Source of the DNA: GCA-002050365 sp038235165
Lineage (GTDB): Bacteria > Acidobacteriota > Blastocatellia > Pyrinomonadales > Pyrinomonadaceae
Reading direction: 5' to 3'
Length of the DNA: 64,000 bases
NCBI GenBank assembly: GCA_038235165.1
Contig: JBBSUG010000010.1
Span: 1-64,000, forward strand
Positions 54,770 to 63,964 of this stretch are shown in pieces. The position numbers and the translations under genes were made by a program. The notes under the pieces are model-generated. The model had not been told where the DNA came from. It was given only the letters and a program-made list of their open reading frames with translations, and ran no database searches. The first letter of the stretch is position 1; the number at the start of each line of letters is the position of its first letter.

Positions 54770-56326
54770 ATGGATACAAATTCAAATATTGATAATGAAT
54801 TAGAAAACGACGCTGAAACAGTTAGTCGGGAAATTCCGGGTTCACCGATGGCGACGGATAATATGGCGGATGTAACCCGCCCGACGTTGGCTCCGGTGAA
54901 AACGGCGGCGGGTCAGGACGGCGGAATGAATGCGCTGGCGAAAGGATTGTCGGTCATCATCGTAATTTTATTAATCGGTGCGGGACTCGTATTTTGGAAA
55001 ATGAAGTACGGCACCAGTGAAGACGGAGATTTAACGCACATCACTGCCGCCGATATGCAGATTTTGCTCAAAGATGCCAACCCGATGCAGCTCAAAGCCC
55101 TGTCGGAAAACCCTGAACAGAAAAAGAAAATCTCCGAGAACCTGGCGCAGTTGTTAGCGGTTGCCAGCCAAGCCCGGAAAGACGGCATCGCCAACGAACC
55201 GAATGTCAAGCAGGAACTCGAAAACATCAAAAACGTCATCACGGCTTCGATTTACGATCAAAAAACCAATAAAGAGAAAGGTCCGATGCCGCAATTCGGG
55301 TATATTTCAGAAGATCAAGTCAAAGGTTTTTGGGAGGGCGGCGACAGCGCGGCGCACGAAAAGGAATTTAAGGAATTTATTGATTCGAAAATAGCCATCG
55401 CCAAAGAAGACGGAAAATTTCCCGCCGATAAAGAATTGAGCGAAGAAGAACTTAAACAGGCAAAAGATGATTTTGCGAAAATAATGATTTACGCCAATGA
55501 AGCCAAAGAAAAAGGCGGCGAACTCGGCGACGACTTCAAACGTGAAGTAAATTTACAGGTCAAATTGCAGCAGGCGCAGTTTTTGGCTGCCCGCTACGCG
55601 CAGAAAACGTTGACCGAAAAAGTTAAAGTTACCGATGAAGACATTAACAAATATATCGCCGAGCATCCCGAACTAAGTCCGAAAGAGAAAAAAGACAAGG
55701 CTGAACAAATTTTAAGCCGCGCCAAAGCCGGTGAAGATTTTGCAAAATTAGCCAACGAAAACAGCGAAGACCCCGGCAACAAAAATCCGCAGGGCGAATT
55801 GCAGGGCGGACTCTACAAAGATGTGGCGAAAGGAAAAATGATGCCCGCGTTTGAACAGGCGGCGTTGGCTTTACAGCCCGGACAAATCTCCGACAATCTG
55901 GTTGAAACACCGTACGGTTTTCACATCATCAAACTCGAAAAGAAAGCTGAAGGCAAAGACCCGCAGGGACAGCCGACCGAAACTTATGACGTGCGCCACA
56001 TTTTGATTTCGACGACCGCTAAAGACCCGGCGAACCCGGCGGGACGCGAAATGCCGGTCAGCGAAATGGTCAGAGCGCAGCTCGAAAAAGAAAAACAGAA
56101 GAAAGTTTTGGACGAAATCGTCGCCAACAATCCGGTCGAAGTAGCGCAGGATTTCACGATTCCAGAACCGTCGCCTGAGGAATTACAGCAAATGCAGCAA
56201 CAAATGCAGCAGCAACAGCAGATGCCGCAGGGAATGCCTCCGGGAATGAAACCCGGAGGACCGCCGCCGCCGCCCGCCCCGAACGGCAAAACACCACCGG
56301 TCGTTAAACCCGAACCCAAGAAGTAA
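54770..56326 (+). CDS. Membrane-anchored parvulin-type peptidyl-prolyl isomerase
   Basis: A ~55-residue N-terminal cytosolic part leads to one membrane helix (about 55-73; GLSVIIVILLIGAGLVFW). A SurA/PrsA-like helical chaperone region (about 85-310) and a parvulin rotamase domain (about 310-400) follow. The rotamase motifs are KAGEDFAKLANENSEDPGNK, GGLYKDVAKGKMMPAFEQAA and VETPYGFHIIKLEKK. The tail is Gln/Met/Pro-rich (QQMQQQMQQQQ, GGPPPPPAPN). Such proteins help outer-membrane and secreted proteins to fold. A second DVRHILIST segment near 425 may be a vestigial rotamase repeat. Confidence 0.88.
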   Translation: MDTNSNIDNELENDAETVSREIPGSPMATDNMADVTRPTLAPVKTAAGQDGGMNALAKGLSVIIVILLIGAGLVFWKMKYGTSEDGDLTHITAADMQILLKDANPMQLKALSENPEQKKKISENLAQLLAVASQARKDGIANEPNVKQELENIKNVITASIYDQKTNKEKGPMPQFGYISEDQVKGFWEGGDSAAHEKEFKEFIDSKIAIAKEDGKFPADKELSEEELKQAKDDFAKIMIYANEAKEKGGELGDDFKREVNLQVKLQQAQFLAARYAQKTLTEKVKVTDEDINKYIAEHPELSPKEKKDKAEQILSRAKAGEDFAKLANENSEDPGNKNPQGELQGGLYKDVAKGKMMPAFEQAALALQPGQISDNLVETPYGFHIIKLEKKAEGKDPQGQPTETYDVRHILISTTAKDPANPAGREMPVSEMVRAQLEKEKQKKVLDEIVANNPVEVAQDFTIPEPSPEELQQMQQQMQQQQQMPQGMPPGMKPGGPPPPPAPNGKTPPVVKPEPKK

Positions 56327-56391
56327 GCCGAAACAGCCGGAAGTGTGCAGTCAAACCTGAGAACAGACTTCCGGCTGACAACCGCCGACTT

Positions 56392-57234
56392 ATGAAATTC
56401 GGAGATTATCGAATTGAAATAATTCCCGACGCGGAGTTCAAACTCGACGGCGGGGCAATGTTCGGCATTGTCCCGCGCGTTTTATGGGAACGTGCCGCAC
56501 CGCCCGACGCGCAAAATCGCATTCGGCTCGGAACGCACTGCTTATTTGTCGAAACACCGTCGGAGAAAATTCTCATCGAAACCGGAATGGGCGACAAGTG
56601 GGCGGAAAAACTTTCAAATATTTACGGCATCCGGCGTGAAAAACCATTTACCGAGACGCTTTTTGAAAAAACAAATTGCCGCGTCGAAGACATCAGCATT
56701 GTCGTCAATACGCATCTTCACTTCGATCATTGCGGCGGCAACACATCTAAAAACGAAGCCGGTGAAATTGTTCCAACTTTTCCAAACGCGCGATGTTTTG
56801 TTTCTAAAAACGAATTCAATCACGCTGAAAATCCGACCGAGCGCGACCAAGGAAGTTATCTTAAAGAAAACTGGGAAGCTTTAAAAAAGACAGGACAGCT
56901 CGAATTGAAACCGAGCGTTTATGAAGTCGTTCCGAATTTAACAATGACCGAAATGCGCGGTCATAACGGCTCGATGCAAACTGTTGGACTCGAATCAAAC
57001 GGCGAAACCTTTTACAGCTTCTCCGATTTAATTCCGACCGTCAACCATCTCGGTCTGCCCTGGATAATGGGTTATGATCTTTTCCCGCTCGAGACCTTGG
57101 ATAATAAAAAGCGTTTGTTACCGCAAGCAGTCGAAGAAAATTGGCTCTGCTGGTTTTATCATAATGTTGAAACACCGCTTTGCCGCCTGACGGAAGTTGA
57201 AGGCAAACTGAATGCCGTTAAGTTTGATGTTTAA
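56392..57234 (+). CDS. MBL-fold metallo-hydrolase
   Basis: This 280-residue metallo-beta-lactamase-fold enzyme has the zinc motif VNTHLHFDHCGGN (HxHxDH), a further His in MRGHNGSMQTVGL, the bridging Asp in SFSDLIPTVNH, and a late His in CWFYHNVETPLC. Family members include lactonases and other hydrolases, so the substrate cannot be stated. It is 65 bases after the isomerase and may be in its transcript. No signal peptide, so it is probably cytoplasmic. Confidence 0.88.
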   Translation: MKFGDYRIEIIPDAEFKLDGGAMFGIVPRVLWERAAPPDAQNRIRLGTHCLFVETPSEKILIETGMGDKWAEKLSNIYGIRREKPFTETLFEKTNCRVEDISIVVNTHLHFDHCGGNTSKNEAGEIVPTFPNARCFVSKNEFNHAENPTERDQGSYLKENWEALKKTGQLELKPSVYEVVPNLTMTEMRGHNGSMQTVGLESNGETFYSFSDLIPTVNHLGLPWIMGYDLFPLETLDNKKRLLPQAVEENWLCWFYHNVETPLCRLTEVEGKLNAVKFDV

Positions 57235-57306
57235 GATAGGCGTGACATTTATTACTTAAACTAAATTCTCCTGTCACAAAATCCAAAGTCGTGGTGTTTT
57301 TAAGCT

Positions 57307-58824
57307 ATGGCACAAGCATTCTCCCGAACAACTGCAAATCGTTTTCTCACTTGTTTTAACTTGCTTTCAATTGCAATTATCGCCGCTTTATGCCTTGCTG
57401 TTTCAGCTCAAACATCAATTCCGCGATTTGAAGATTCCGAATGCGCCGTTCCACTGCCGAAAGGCGAAAACGCCAGATGCGGCTATTTGGTCGTTTCAGA
57501 AAACAGACAAATTAAAAATAATAAAACGATTCGTCTGCCGATAGTTATTTTGAAAAGCGAAAGCGCGAATCCGCAACCCGACCCCGTTTTGCGGACGTTC
57601 GGCGGTCCCGGCGAATCTTCGATGAATCTGGTCGGCAGCCGCTCCGTTTCGCCGTGGCTGAAAAATCGTGATTTGATTGTTTACGAACAGCGCGGGACGA
57701 AATACGCGCAGCCTGCGCTTGATTGCCCGGAAGTTAAAGAAACAAATATCGTTAGTGCCAAACAAAAACTTGATGCAAAAGCCGCTCGTATCAATGAAAT
57801 TCAAGCCGCGAAAGTTTGTTATGATCGTTTGAAAAATCAGGGAATTGATCTTTCTGCTTATAACAGTCGGGAAAGTGCGGCGGATATTGAAGATTTACGG
57901 CGCGTCTTGAAACTGGAAAAAATTAATCTCTGGGGACTTTCCTACAGTTCGCGGCTGATGCTCGAAGTGATGCGCGATTATCCGAACGGCATCCGCAGCG
58001 TCGTTTTGGAATCAACTTTGCCGCCCGAAATAAATTACGACGAAGTTGGCGTTGACGCAATAGTTCGCGTTTTTAATGTTCTTTTCGCAAACTGTAAAAC
58101 CAATACCGACTGCGCGAAAACTTATCCGAATCTTGAAAATGAATTCCACGAATCCGTTGCCCGACTGAACAAAGAACCGATCACGGCGGAAGTCAAGGAT
58201 TCCAAGACGGACGAAACTGTGAAGTTAAATGGCAACGATTTCGTCACTTGGATTGTTGATTATTTTTTTTCAAATAACGCAGAAGCGGTCAGCAATGCGC
58301 CTTTGGTGATTCACGACGTTTTTCAAAGCAATTACGATGCGTTCAAAAATTATGCCCGCGAAAAAACCGACGCTCCTTCGACTTCGCTGGGAATGCGTTA
58401 TTCGTTTTGGTGCGGCGAAGAAATTCCGTTTGAGAATATGCAAAAAATCAAAGCGCAGTCTTATCTCTATCCGAAACTTCAGGGTTACGAAATAGTGGCG
58501 TTGCCCGATATTTGCGGCGTGTGGAAAGTTCAAGCGGCAAAACCGATTGAAAATAAAGCGGTCAAAAGCGATATTCCGACGATGGTTATCACCGCCGAAT
58601 ACGACGCATACACGCCGCCCGCGTGGGGACAGGCAGTTGCCAAAAACTTGAAAAACAGTTTTCTTTTTGAAGTCCCGTGGACCGGACACGCTCCCGCGTT
58701 TTCAGTGCCGTGTTTAAGCGAAATGATTGCAGATTTTTTCAATAATCCGAAAATCGCCCCGAAATCTGAGTGTTTGGACAAAATCAAAACGCAGTTCAAA
58801 TTCGTCGTGAGCAAGCCGCAATAA
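57307..58824 (+). CDS. Secreted alpha/beta hydrolase of the S33/tripeptidyl aminopeptidase type
   Basis: A signal peptide (to about residue 35, ending AVSAQ) precedes an alpha/beta-hydrolase. The nucleophile serine is in LWGLSYSSRLMLE, the catalytic Asp is probably in VITAEYDAYTPP, and the histidine is in VPWTGHAP. The TAP-like C-terminal region (AYTPPAWGQAVAKNL) and the GGPGESSMN oxyanion segment are typical of secreted prolyl- or tripeptidyl-aminopeptidases. Four or more cysteines suggest disulfides. It probably breaks down peptides outside the cytoplasm. Substrate unknown. Confidence 0.85.
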   Translation: MAQAFSRTTANRFLTCFNLLSIAIIAALCLAVSAQTSIPRFEDSECAVPLPKGENARCGYLVVSENRQIKNNKTIRLPIVILKSESANPQPDPVLRTFGGPGESSMNLVGSRSVSPWLKNRDLIVYEQRGTKYAQPALDCPEVKETNIVSAKQKLDAKAARINEIQAAKVCYDRLKNQGIDLSAYNSRESAADIEDLRRVLKLEKINLWGLSYSSRLMLEVMRDYPNGIRSVVLESTLPPEINYDEVGVDAIVRVFNVLFANCKTNTDCAKTYPNLENEFHESVARLNKEPITAEVKDSKTDETVKLNGNDFVTWIVDYFFSNNAEAVSNAPLVIHDVFQSNYDAFKNYAREKTDAPSTSLGMRYSFWCGEEIPFENMQKIKAQSYLYPKLQGYEIVALPDICGVWKVQAAKPIENKAVKSDIPTMVITAEYDAYTPPAWGQAVAKNLKNSFLFEVPWTGHAPAFSVPCLSEMIADFFNNPKIAPKSECLDKIKTQFKFVVSKPQ

Positions 58825-58938
58825 TACAAATCACTCTTGATTCTTCAAATTATTTTTACCTGTCCGATTGATTACTTTCCTCAAAAGACATAAGTTATTT
58901 CTTTTCTCAAATAAATTTATAAAATTAGGAACTAATAA

Positions 58939-59817
58939 ATGGAACAAGTAAAAATAGGAATTATCGGCGGCAGCGGGTTATATCAAATGCCGGAATTGAC
59001 GGACGTGAAAGAAGTTGAAGTTGACACGCCGTTCGGGAAGCCTTCGGACGCTTTTATCGTCGGAACTTTGGAAGACGAGCGCGTCGCGTTTTTGCCGCGT
59101 CACGGGCGCGGGCATAAATTAACGCCGACGGAATTGCCGTATCGCGCGAATATCTACGCGATGAAACTTTTGGGCGTGGATTATATTTTATCGGTTTCGG
59201 CAGTCGGCAGTTTGCGCGAAGATTATGCACCGACGGATTTTTGTATTCCCGATCAGTTTTTTGACCGCACACGCGGGCGCACCGAAGAATCAACATTTTT
59301 CGGCAATGGAATTGTCGGACACATCACGTTTTCGCATCCTGTTTGCGCGGAATTGGGCGATATTTTGGAAGCGTCTTGCAAAACCGTCGAAGATTTAACA
59401 ATTCATCGCGGCGGAACTTACATTTGTATGGAAGGTCCGGCGTTTTCAACTAAAGCCGAATCTAACGTTTATCGCAGTTGGGGAATGGATGTGATCGGAA
59501 TGACGAATTTACAGGAAGCGAAACTCGCCCGCGAAGCCGAAATCGCTTATGCGACGCTCGCGCTCGTCACCGATTATGATTGCTGGCACGAAGAACACGA
59601 CGCAGTTTCGATTGATATGGTCGTCGAATATTTGACGAAAAATGTCCGCAACGCGCAGCTTGTTTTGAAGGAAGCGGTTAAAAGAGTCGCTGCTAAACAA
59701 ACGCCGAATCCGTTTGAAGGCAAAACGCAAAGCGCGATTTTCACCGCGCCGGAACATTGGAATCCTGAAACGGCGAAAAAACTCAATGCGATTATCGGGA
59801 AATACGCGAATAAGTAA
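58939..59817 (+). CDS. mtnP: S-methyl-5'-thioadenosine phosphorylase
   Basis: MtnP splits methylthioadenosine into adenine and methylthioribose-1-phosphate. The 292-residue protein has the purine-phosphorylase MTAP pattern: IGIIGGSGLYQMPEL, LPRHGRGHKLTPTELPYRAN, and GGTYICMEGPAFSTKAES with DVIGMTNLQEAKLAREAEI. The adenine could be reused by Apt (gene at 22889-23410). The C-terminus is normal in length. Distinguishing MTA from inosine/guanosine phosphorylase by eye is reasonable but not absolute. Confidence 0.93.
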   Translation: MEQVKIGIIGGSGLYQMPELTDVKEVEVDTPFGKPSDAFIVGTLEDERVAFLPRHGRGHKLTPTELPYRANIYAMKLLGVDYILSVSAVGSLREDYAPTDFCIPDQFFDRTRGRTEESTFFGNGIVGHITFSHPVCAELGDILEASCKTVEDLTIHRGGTYICMEGPAFSTKAESNVYRSWGMDVIGMTNLQEAKLAREAEIAYATLALVTDYDCWHEEHDAVSIDMVVEYLTKNVRNAQLVLKEAVKRVAAKQTPNPFEGKTQSAIFTAPEHWNPETAKKLNAIIGKYANK

Positions 59818-59823
59818 GAAATT

Positions 59824-59927
59824 TTTAGCCACAGATTTTCACAGATTGACACAGATAAAGCCGGATAAAAGCAATTTGATTTCATCTTTCTTTCATCCGT
59901 GTTTATCCGTGAAAATCTGTGGCTAAA
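59824..59927. repeat. Large palindrome with CACAGAT units
   Basis: The outer arms 59824-59846 and 59905-59927 pair with one mismatch over 23 bases. Inside, ACAGATTTTC, ACAGATTGAC and ACAGATAAAG repeat with a 10-base period. It lies downstream of mtnP and is the best-formed member of the palindrome class in this window. Confidence 0.8.
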
Positions 59928-60001
59928 TTTCTTCAATTCACTCGATAAACAAACTTCAAACAATCTTCGCGCATCAAACCGCGCAAGGAGATTGAGCAAT
60001 T

Positions 60002-60460
60002 ATGAAAAAAGTATTTTTAATTTTTAGTTTTATTTTACTGACTTTTACGTCCGCCACATTCGCGCAAAAACAGATTGAACCGCAAGTTCAACGCGATCCG
60101 ATTTTAGAATCCGACGCGACGCATAATCTGGAAGTTTCGCGCCAGTATTTCAAATTAAAAAAAGCCTACAAAGCCGTTTTGATGCGTTTTGAAGAAACTT
60201 TGGCGGCATATCCCGATTTTTCGAAAATGGACGAATTTTTGTATTATGCCGGGATGAGCAGCTATTATTTATCGGATAACAAAGGCAAACAGAAAATTGA
60301 TTTGACGAAATTGACGGAAGAAGACAAGAAAAAATTTGCGCCCGAAAAACTGCGCGAAGATGCCAAGACATACTTTTCGGCAATCGTCGAGAAATATCCG
60401 CAAAGTCAATATAAAAACGAAGCGGAAAAGTCTTTGAAAGAACTTGAAGCGAGCAAATGA
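60002..60460 (+). CDS. Secreted BamD/YfiO-like TPR protein
   Basis: A signal peptide (MKKVFLIFSFILLTFTSATF, ending AQ) is followed by ~125 residues of helical, TPR-like sequence (FKLKKAYKAVLMRFEETLAAYP, AKTYFSAIVEKYPQSQYKNEAE) resembling BamD-type tetratricopeptide proteins. At 152 residues it is half of BamD and has no lipobox cysteine. It is therefore a shorter relative of unknown role, perhaps in the envelope. Its stop overlaps the start of the next gene (ATGA). Confidence 0.7.
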   Translation: MKKVFLIFSFILLTFTSATFAQKQIEPQVQRDPILESDATHNLEVSRQYFKLKKAYKAVLMRFEETLAAYPDFSKMDEFLYYAGMSSYYLSDNKGKQKIDLTKLTEEDKKKFAPEKLREDAKTYFSAIVEKYPQSQYKNEAEKSLKELEASK

Positions 60461-60834
60461 ATCTCAACCAAGTGACAATTTATACCGACAAACCTACTGA
60501 ATCGATTGAATTTTATCAAAAACTCGGGTTGCGATTAATTGTAGATTCCGCACCGCGTTATGTGCGATTCGAGTTTCCCGAAGGCGATGCGACCCTCTCC
60601 GTTCACGAAACAAATGAAGAAGTTTCCGCTTCAAACATCGTTTTATATTTCGAGTGTGACGATTTGGACGTGAAGGTTGCGGAACTGAAAAATCTCGGAT
60701 TACAGTTTGAATCCGACCCGGTTGACCAAACTTGGCTGTGGCGCGAAAGTTATCTCAAAGACCCGAACGGTAATCGAATTTGCCTTTTCTACGCCGGAGA
60801 AAATCGCCAAAACCCGCCGTGGCGTGTAAAATGA
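60457..60834 (+). CDS. VOC (glyoxalase/dioxygenase) family protein
   Basis: This 125-residue single-domain VOC protein starts NLNQVTIYTDKPTESIEFYQKLGLRLI and ends with KDPNGNRICLFYAGENR, the usual paired beta-alpha-beta modules. The first metal histidine of typical glyoxalases is replaced (Q-V-T in place of H-V), so metal binding and activity are uncertain. It is translationally coupled to the TPR protein upstream. Confidence 0.8.
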   Translation: MNLNQVTIYTDKPTESIEFYQKLGLRLIVDSAPRYVRFEFPEGDATLSVHETNEEVSASNIVLYFECDDLDVKVAELKNLGLQFESDPVDQTWLWRESYLKDPNGNRICLFYAGENRQNPPWRVK

Positions 60835-60838
60835 TTAG

Positions 60839-61252
60839 ATGGTTAGATTAGAAAAAATATTCTCATTATTCTCTGTTCTTTTTGCGACTTTTGTATTTTT
60901 ATTTCTAGTTTATAGCGTTCGAAATTATGCTGAAAATTACATCTTGCAGTCTTGTATTTCTTCGGCAGGAAGCGATGTGGTTGAATATTCTCCGGAAATA
61001 ATCAGCCTTGCCCGGAATAGCGAAAGTTGGTATGTTCTAACCGACAATGAAGCAAAATTCGCGCTCAAAAAGAAATTTTCTAAAAATCAATGTTCTCAAC
61101 TAAGTTCGAAACCCCAAGATATAAACGAAGAGAAATTAAAAATTGCAGTCAAAAAAACCGGCGAAATTATTGTTTGGTCAAGCGGATTTGATAATATTTC
61201 GGGAACAGTGGACGATATAGTTTTCCCTAACGGTGAAAATGTTCCACAGTAA
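60839..61252 (+). CDS. Membrane-anchored protein with a GTVDDI-type motif
   Basis: This 137-residue protein has one N-terminal membrane helix (about 8-27). The rest is polar with two cysteines and ends with VWSSGFDNISGTVDDIVFPN. That pattern (SxGxDxxxGTxDDI) recurs in short secreted proteins and pseudopilin-like C-termini, often as a calcium-type loop. No function is known. It is AT-rich compared with its neighbours and follows the VOC gene by 4 bases. Confidence 0.6.
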   Translation: MVRLEKIFSLFSVLFATFVFLFLVYSVRNYAENYILQSCISSAGSDVVEYSPEIISLARNSESWYVLTDNEAKFALKKKFSKNQCSQLSSKPQDINEEKLKIAVKKTGEIIVWSSGFDNISGTVDDIVFPNGENVPQ

Positions 61253-61284
61253 TTAATATAAATTTTAGGAGAATAATTTAATAA

Positions 61285-62220
61285 ATGTCTTTAACAGTTG
61301 TAGGTTCGGTCGCGTTTGACGCATTGGAAACGCCATTTGGCAAGCGCGATAAATTATTGGGCGGTGCAGGGACGCATTTTGCGCTGTCGTCGAGTTTTTT
61401 CACGGATGTCCGTGTCATTGGTGTTGTCGGCAACGATTTTACCGATGCGGAATGGGACGTTTTCAAGCGTCATAATATCAACACCGACGACATCGAGCGC
61501 GTCGCCGACGGCAAAACATTTTTTTGGCGCGGCAGGTATGATTTCGATTTGAACACGGCGCACACTTTGGAAACACAGCTTAATGTGTTTGAAACATTTG
61601 CTCCGAAGCCTTCGGACGAGTCGAAAAATTCCAAACTTTTGTTTTTGGCGAATATTTTGCCGATGCTGCAAAAGGAAGTGCGTGAATCTTCAAGTGCCGA
61701 ATTCGTGGCGATGGACACGATGAATTTTTGGATTGATTCGATGAAAGATGCCGTCATCGAAACGATCAAAGTTGTTGACTGCGTGATAATTAACGATGCC
61801 GAAGCCAGACAGCTTGCCGACGAGCCGAATATTCACAAAGCCGCGAAAAAGATTATGGAAATCGGCGGTTTGCGTGCGCTCGTTATCAAACGCGGCGAAT
61901 ACGGCGCGGCACTTTTCACGAAAGATTCATATTTTGCGATTCCGGCTTATCCACTCGAAAGCGTTTTCGATCCGACGGGCGCGGGCGACACTTTTGCCGG
62001 CGGTTTTATGGGTTATTTGGCGAGTCAGCCGACGATTGACGAAGCCGCGATGCGCCGCGCGATGGTTTACGGAACGGTGATGGCTTCGTTTAATGTCGAA
62101 GAATTCGGCACGGAGCGCGTTGATCGTCTGACGCATTCAGAGATTAACGAGCGTTTCAGCGAATTCAAGAAATTGACGCATTTTGAAGAAATACCGTTCG
62201 AACAAGCAACTTCGGCATAG
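61285..62220 (+). CDS. PfkB-family carbohydrate kinase
   Basis: This 311-residue ribokinase-fold kinase has the GGAGTHFALSS start, LVIKRGEYGAALF, and the C-terminal PfkB signature FDPTGAGDTFAGGFMGYLAS with its catalytic Asp. It phosphorylates a sugar or nucleoside; the exact substrate is unknown. A role as the kinase partner of psuG (pseudouridine kinase) is possible, but the two are 47 kb apart. A strong heptamer palindrome follows. Confidence 0.9.
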   Translation: MSLTVVGSVAFDALETPFGKRDKLLGGAGTHFALSSSFFTDVRVIGVVGNDFTDAEWDVFKRHNINTDDIERVADGKTFFWRGRYDFDLNTAHTLETQLNVFETFAPKPSDESKNSKLLFLANILPMLQKEVRESSSAEFVAMDTMNFWIDSMKDAVIETIKVVDCVIINDAEARQLADEPNIHKAAKKIMEIGGLRALVIKRGEYGAALFTKDSYFAIPAYPLESVFDPTGAGDTFAGGFMGYLASQPTIDEAAMRRAMVYGTVMASFNVEEFGTERVDRLTHSEINERFSEFKKLTHFEEIPFEQATSA

Positions 62221-62227
62221 TCGCTTG

Positions 62228-62296
62228 ATGTCCCAAGTCCAACGTCTAAAGTCCAAAATAGAAGCGAAATGACTTTAGACGTTGGACTTGGGACAT
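62228..62296. repeat. Perfect 26-bp inverted repeat made of heptamers
   Basis: Arms 62228-62253 and 62271-62296 are exactly complementary with a 17-nt loop. Each arm consists of 7-base units (AAGTCCA, ACGTCTA, AAGTCCA). A T6 run follows at 62302, so it may also end the PfkB transcript. Confidence 0.8.
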
Positions 62297-62365
62297 TGGA
62301 CTTTTTTAGGCTACAAGGTTTATTATTTTGCATATCCCACAGATTTTTACCTGAAAAATTTGTAA

Positions 62366-63139
62366 ATGATAGAACAAGAGAAACTTTCGCCGACAGTTTA
62401 TACACGTCCCTTTTCCAATCGTTTGGTGGTTGTGATCGGTCTGATCGCCGCCGTTTGTTTGGCAGCGGGCTTTGCAGCGGCTTCGCAAAATCTCGCGCTG
62501 TCTCAACGATGGCTGCTGATTACATTTTTAATCGTCTTCGCGGTTTTCGGACTGTCAATTTCCGTCTGGCTGATTTTGCGCGAATCGCGCCGCGCGATGA
62601 TCGGCAGAGATTATAAGGAAATCGTCTGGCAGGTCATTTCGCCCGCCAACCAAAAGAGAAAGCTGAATGACGAAGTTCGGGAACTCGCTAAAATTTTAGG
62701 TATTGCCGACGGACAATTGAGCGATTTGATGTCGGCTTATATCGTGGCGGAAGATTTGGCTCTCAGGAAGATTCAGCAGGAAGAAAAACGGTCTTTGTTT
62801 CGGCATATCAGCATTGATAAAGTAGATTTCGACGCAGTTTTACTAAATGAAGATACGATAAATTTTATTGATGTCACTTTTTTGGTAGCCCCTGATTTTC
62901 CGCAGGAAAAAATAAGTTTGAGCGCAGAAAAAATCGCCGCCGCCCGAAAGTCAATTGAGAAAAATTACGCTGATCCGAAAATAAAACTGTTGTTCGTGCT
63001 GGTCACGCAGCTCGACGAAAAAGACGGGGCGAAATTGCGCTCGACGCTCAACAAAAGCAGATTTTCCGCCGTTCCGGTTGATGTGGATATTAGTTTTTAC
63101 GATTTTGAAGAATTACAAAAAGTTTATGCGATGGACTAA
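62366..63139 (+). CDS. Membrane protein of unknown function
   Basis: This 257-residue protein has two N-terminal membrane helices (about 21-42 and 50-70) followed by a ~185-residue cytoplasmic or periplasmic domain rich in Lys/Glu. That domain has alternating beta/helix patterns (INFIDVTFLVAPDFP, KLLFVLVTQLDEKD, VPVDVDISFYDFEELQK). No known motif was recognised. It stands between the PfkB kinase and fabI. Confidence 0.65.
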   Translation: MIEQEKLSPTVYTRPFSNRLVVVIGLIAAVCLAAGFAAASQNLALSQRWLLITFLIVFAVFGLSISVWLILRESRRAMIGRDYKEIVWQVISPANQKRKLNDEVRELAKILGIADGQLSDLMSAYIVAEDLALRKIQQEEKRSLFRHISIDKVDFDAVLLNEDTINFIDVTFLVAPDFPQEKISLSAEKIAAARKSIEKNYADPKIKLLFVLVTQLDEKDGAKLRSTLNKSRFSAVPVDVDISFYDFEELQKVYAMD

Positions 63140-63202
63140 ATTCGGTGAATCGTAAACAGCAAAGACTCTAGAACGGCTGACGATTGATGATTGACGAAAA
63201 AT

Positions 63203-63964
63203 ATGTTGGAAAATAAAGTTGGAATGATTTTCGGTGTAGCAAACAAACGCTCGATTGCGTGGGCTTGCGCTCAGGCGTGTATCGAAAACGGCGCGAAACT
63301 GGCTTTTACTTATCAGGGTGAAAGATTAAAGGAAAACGTCTTAAAATTGACGAAAGACGTGCCGAACACGATTGTCGTGCCGTGCGACGTGCAGAATCAG
63401 GCGCAGGTTGACGCGGCTTTTGAGGCAGTTGACAATGAATTCGGCAGACTCGATTTTTTAATTCATTCCATCGCTTATGCGCCGCGTGAAGCTCTCGAAG
63501 GCGAATTTTTGACGACCAGCCGCGAAGCATTTTTAACGGCACTCGACATCAGCACTTTTTCGCTGACACAGCTTTCGCTCGCGGCAGTTCCGCTGATGAA
63601 AAACGGCGGCAGCATTATCACGATGAGCTATTACGGCGCGGAAAAAGTCGTGCAGAATTACAACGTAATGGGTGTGGCAAAAGCCGCGCTCGAATCATCG
63701 GTCAGATATTTAGCCGAAGATTTAGGCAGACACGACATCCGTGTCAACGCAATCAGCGCGGGACCGATCAACACGCTTTCAGCACGCGGTGTCAAGGGAA
63801 TGGGCGCAATGCTGTCACACATCGCCGAAAAAGCACCGCTCCGGCGCAATGTCGAAGCCCGCGAAGTGGGCAACACCGCGCTTTTTCTCGTCAGCGATTT
63901 AGCTTCCGCCATTACCGGCGAGACGATTTACGTTGACTGCGGATTTAATGTTATTGGTATTTAG
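63203..63964 (+). CDS. fabI: Enoyl-[acyl-carrier-protein] reductase (NADH)
   Basis: FabI makes the last reduction of each fatty-acid elongation cycle. The 253-residue short-chain dehydrogenase fold has the N-terminal cofactor motif GVANKRSIAWACAQ and the FabI-specific active site NYNVMGVAK (Tyr153 and Lys160, the Y-x6-K spacing of enoyl reductases). The C-terminal ITGETIYVDCGFNVIGI is also present. The ATG at 63203 was chosen over a TTG 12 bases upstream. It is the sole fatty-acid synthesis gene here. Confidence 0.96.
   Translation: MLENKVGMIFGVANKRSIAWACAQACIENGAKLAFTYQGERLKENVLKLTKDVPNTIVVPCDVQNQAQVDAAFEAVDNEFGRLDFLIHSIAYAPREALEGEFLTTSREAFLTALDISTFSLTQLSLAAVPLMKNGGSIITMSYYGAEKVVQNYNVMGVAKAALESSVRYLAEDLGRHDIRVNAISAGPINTLSARGVKGMGAMLSHIAEKAPLRRNVEAREVGNTALFLVSDLASAITGETIYVDCGFNVIGI

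Noticed and set aside
61285..62220. Assignment of the PfkB kinase as PsuK, partner of psuG
   Set aside because: The kinase has only general PfkB motifs and lies 47 kb from psuG. Substrate cannot be deduced, so no symbol was given.
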